Below are positions 61,545 through 64,000 of a stretch of 64,000 nt of DNA, piece after piece. The stretch spans positions 2,814,151-2,878,150 of the forward strand of contig NZ_JAPNJW010000002.1 in the NCBI RefSeq assembly GCF_026626745.1. Direction: 5' to 3'. The notes beneath the pieces were generated by a model. That model saw only the letters and a program-made list of their open reading frames with translations. It did not search any database and was not told where the DNA came from. Numbering within the stretch: the first letter of the stretch is position 1; each line of letters begins with the position of its first letter. The translations under genes and the position numbers were made by a program. The stretch is from Nannocystis sp. RBIL2. GTDB lineage: Bacteria > Myxococcota_A > Polyangia > Nannocystales > Nannocystaceae.

Positions 61545-63266
61545 ATGACGCGAGACCACGGCGACAACAAGCGCGGCCCCCTCGCCTCCGGGACAAAGTC
61601 CGAGCCCGGCGACTGGCGCGACAGCTACGCGGCCGCGTTCCCCGGCAGCTCGGCCGAGGAAGTCACGGTCGACACGCTGGCCAACATGTCGGCGCTGCCG
61701 GACTCGTCGCACGGCCCCGACACCGACGCCGAGGACGAGCTGTCGGAGCCGACGCGGCGGCCCGGCTACCTCGGCGAGTCGGCGCGGATCGGCAAGTACG
61801 CCGTCCTGCGCCAGCTCGGCGAGGGCGGCATGGGCGTCGTCTACTCGGCCTACGACGAGGAGCTCGACCGTCGCGTCGCCCTCAAGCTCATCCGCCCCGG
61901 CCGCGACAACAGCCCGGCCAACCAGGCCCGCATGCAACGAGAGGCGCGGGCGATGGCCCGCCTCTCCCACCCCAACGTCGTTCAGGTCTACGAGGTCGGC
62001 CGCTGGGAGCAGCAGGTCTACCTCGCCATGGAGTTCGTGCAGGGCCGCACGCTCGGCAGCTGGCTCAAGGCCCAGCCGCGCACCTGGCAGCAGGTCCTCG
62101 ACGTGATGGTGCAGGCAGGCCGTGGTCTGTCGGCCGCACACCAGGCCGACATCGTCCACGGCGACTTCAAGCCCGACAACATCCTCATCGACGAGCACGA
62201 GCACGCGCGGGTCATGGACTTCGGCCTCGCGCGCGCGGCCCCGCGGTCGGAGCCGGGCCTCAGCGCGTCGGGCCTGCGACGCGACGCCGCAGCGGCAGAT
62301 CCCGGGGCGAGCGGCCGCGCCAGCCTGACCGGCGGCGCCGTCGGGGCCGTCGGCGGCGAGCCGGAGCACCGCCACACCTCCGAGCCGGACGAAGGCGTGC
62401 CGCTGCCCGACCCGAACCGCACCCACGGCGGGCGGGTCGCCGGTACGCCCGCGTACATGGCGGCCGAGCAGCACGCCGGCCGCCAGCCCGACGACCGCAC
62501 CGATCAATTCAGCTACGCGGTCACCCTCTACACCGCGCTCTACGGCCACCACCCGTTCGCCGGCGGCAGCCTGCTCGAGCTGGTGATCAACGTCAGCGAC
62601 GGCAAGATCCGCCCGCCGCCCGCCGACTCGCCGGTGCCCGCGGGCGTCCACGCCGCCATCGTCCGCGCCCTCGACCGCGACCCCGAGTACCGCTTCGCCA
62701 GCATGGCCGAGCTGCTCGACGCGCTGAACCGCGGCTCCGGCCGCGCCCGCGACCCCGAGTTCGACCTCTCGGTCGCTCGCCCGCAGCGCGTCATGCTGTC
62801 GATGATCATCCCCGCCAGCATCCTGGCGATCACGGTCGTCCTGATCATGTACAGCCCCGAGGGCAGCCTCCTGCCCTCCGCGGCCAGCAACGCGATCGCC
62901 GGCGCCGTCATCAACGTGGTCCTGTTCGGCCTCATCTTCGCGTTCCGCGGCTCCTTCTTCAAGAACACGATCAACCGGCGCGTCATGGCCTGGCTGGTCG
63001 TCTCCTCGCTGGCGATGCTGGTCCACCGGACGGCCGCGGTCGTGCTCGCCACGCCGGTGGCGACCACCATGGTCAACGACCTCCTGATGCTCGGCGCCAT
63101 CGCCACCATGGCGGGGATCGCCATCGAGCGCTGGATCTGGTACGCCGCGGGGGTCATGCTCGCCGGCGCCCTGCTGTGCGCCGCCTTCCCGGCGGTCTCC
63201 TCGCTGATCCTGGTCGGCTCGCTGGTGGCGGTGTTCCTCCTCGCCTTCCGCTTCTGGAGCCGCTAG
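61545..63266 (+). CDS. Hanks-type Ser/Thr protein kinase with C-terminal membrane domain
   Basis: 573 residues. A disordered acidic N-terminus precedes the kinase domain: GEGGMGVV (92-99), Lys114 (ALKLI), catalytic loop HGDFKPDN (205-212, with Gly instead of the usual Arg after His), DFG (225-227) and GTPAYMAAEQ. From about residue 408, five or six membrane segments end the protein with no extracellular sensor domain. It is likely active and signals from the membrane. TAGTCT at 61501 may be its -10. Confidence 0.92.
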   Translation: MTRDHGDNKRGPLASGTKSEPGDWRDSYAAAFPGSSAEEVTVDTLANMSALPDSSHGPDTDAEDELSEPTRRPGYLGESARIGKYAVLRQLGEGGMGVVYSAYDEELDRRVALKLIRPGRDNSPANQARMQREARAMARLSHPNVVQVYEVGRWEQQVYLAMEFVQGRTLGSWLKAQPRTWQQVLDVMVQAGRGLSAAHQADIVHGDFKPDNILIDEHEHARVMDFGLARAAPRSEPGLSASGLRRDAAAADPGASGRASLTGGAVGAVGGEPEHRHTSEPDEGVPLPDPNRTHGGRVAGTPAYMAAEQHAGRQPDDRTDQFSYAVTLYTALYGHHPFAGGSLLELVINVSDGKIRPPPADSPVPAGVHAAIVRALDRDPEYRFASMAELLDALNRGSGRARDPEFDLSVARPQRVMLSMIIPASILAITVVLIMYSPEGSLLPSAASNAIAGAVINVVLFGLIFAFRGSFFKNTINRRVMAWLVVSSLAMLVHRTAAVVLATPVATTMVNDLLMLGAIATMAGIAIERWIWYAAGVMLAGALLCAAFPAVSSLILVGSLVAVFLLAFRFWSR

Positions 63267-63274
63267 TCCGCGCC

Positions 63275-64000
63275 ATGTCCATCAGCGCCCAAACCTTCAC
63301 CGAGCAGGTCGAGCGGGGCCTCCTGCACGCCTACCACGGCGACGTCGTCGACCACGCCGCGCGCTACGCCGTGCGCACCGGACATTACCCTTCGGACCTG
63401 TCCGGAAGGACATTCACCACCGTCTTCCCGTACCAGGCGATCCACGAGCACCACGAGCTCAACGTCAACCCGCACATGCTCACCGCCAGCGGGCGGCTCC
63501 TGATCCTCGACCTCGAGCCCCACCGCGACGGCGGCAACGTGTTCATCCGCGCCGCCACCCGCTTCATCGAGAACCAGAGCTGGCACCTGCGCAAGCTGGC
63601 CCCCGAGGCGTTCGTCCGCACCGACTTCGCCGAGTTCTCGTGGTTCGGCACCTCGAACCTCACCAACACCTCGCCGATCCCGACCTTCCCGGTCGGCGCG
63701 CTCGACGGCAAGGCCGGGCGCCGCCTGCTGCTGTCGTACGACGCCGGCCGCCCGGTCGAGGTCTCGCCGAAGACGCTCGAGCACATCACCCCGGTCGGCC
63801 GCCCCGGCGACTACCACACCGCCGTCGGCAGCTCGTTCAGCCCGATGATCATGACCACCGGGCACCCGGTCTACGACCCCGACTTCGAACCGGGCAAGCC
63901 GCGCCTCCTCTACACCAACATCGTCCCGCGCGTCGCCGACTTCGTCCACGTCAACAAGCCGATCCGCGCCGACCTGTACATCACCACCTGGGACGGCGGC
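63275..64000 (+). CDS. RPE65/carotenoid oxygenase-like protein (3' truncated by window)
   Basis: 242 codons open to the window edge, no stop. It starts 8 bp after the kinase stop (ATGTCC start context). RLLLSYDAGRPVEVSPKTLEHITPVG and TGHPVYDPDFEPGKPRLLYTNI resemble the blade and His-ligand region (AHP-like) of carotenoid cleavage/lignostilbene oxygenases; an earlier EHHELNVNPHML may be another blade. The remaining iron ligands would be beyond the window. A palindromic unit is embedded at residues 37-48 (TGHYPSDLSGRT). Confidence 0.55.
   Translation, partial: MSISAQTFTEQVERGLLHAYHGDVVDHAARYAVRTGHYPSDLSGRTFTTVFPYQAIHEHHELNVNPHMLTASGRLLILDLEPHRDGGNVFIRAATRFIENQSWHLRKLAPEAFVRTDFAEFSWFGTSNLTNTSPIPTFPVGALDGKAGRRLLLSYDAGRPVEVSPKTLEHITPVGRPGDYHTAVGSSFSPMIMTTGHPVYDPDFEPGKPRLLYTNIVPRVADFVHVNKPIRADLYITTWDGG
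63386..63416. repeat. Palindromic repeat inside the 63275 gene
   Basis: TACCCTTCGGACCTGTCCGG followed by AAGGACATTCA: a TTCGGACC...GGTCCGAA-type dyad, in-frame. Confidence 0.7.

Overview
The window is very GC-rich, densely coded DNA with the marks of a myxobacterium, most likely of the Nannocystis type. The evidence is: many short lipoprotein signals followed by long Thr/Ser/Pro/Gly linkers, DUF4215 cysteine-rich repeats (CGDG...CDDGN), a golvesin-type C-terminal domain, a Hanks-type Ser/Thr kinase with a membrane tail, an NtrC-type regulator, and little phage or IS content. I saw no rRNA, tRNA, transposase or CRISPR array. The species call is inference.

Layout. 1-11.2 kb: a membrane protein, a lipoprotein GH45 cellulase, an NAD(P)-binding reductase, a choice-of-anchor I beta-propeller lipoprotein, a rhodanese and two divergent lipoproteins. 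11.3-17.2 kb: a complete Fe-S assembly operon, iscS-iscU-iscA-hscB-hscA-fdx. Its first gene is a MerR-family regulator with a four-cysteine motif, in the place IscR holds in E. coli. 17.6-20.6 kb: an M24 peptidase, a tiny HTH protein, and a divergent crotonase/thioesterase pair. 20.6-25.6 kb: an ABC-exporter/two-component operon (adaptor, ATPase, NtrC regulator, histidine kinase) in which the permease survives only as a C-terminal remnant. 25.8-33.8 kb: a DUF2293-like protein, an AtoE-type transporter, a radical SAM/PLP enzyme pair, a second radical SAM/SPASM enzyme and a GDPD. 33.9-40.9 kb: a DUF4215/fibrinogen-like lipoprotein, a membrane cyclase-fold protein, an HTTM protein, and repeat-rich debris. 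41.4-45.3 kb: hydrolase, M48 peptidase and an unusual repeat protein in one overlapping operon, facing an ATP-grasp ligase. 45.5-54.9 kb: MsrA, then an ECF sigma operon with two Asp/Cys-ladder lipoproteins and an outer-membrane-like protein, then a peptidoglycan amidase. 56.1-64 kb: a DsbA-fold isomerase, an RND pump, a Ser/Thr kinase and a partial RPE65-like gene.

The strongest candidate for an undescribed system is 43147-45324. A 409-residue protein has a PqqD/RRE-like N-terminal domain, a twin-arginine hydrophobic segment and a charged helical tail. All 15 of its lysines lie exactly four residues after a glutamate (E-x-x-x-K, often E-Q/H-x-x-K), while only about 4 of 33 tail arginines do. 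A RimK-like ATP-grasp gene faces it. The inference is a substrate with serial Glu-Lys side-chain cross-links.

The second window-wide signal is a dispersed palindrome, TGTCC-N4-GGACA (often with a C(TTCG)G loop, extending to ACATGTCC...GGACATGT). It occurs in many copies directly 3' of genes, between convergent genes, and in-frame inside coding regions. A third is a recurring TAnnnT box 6-8 nt before start codons, twice with a good -35 at 17 bp, which suggests widespread leaderless transcription.
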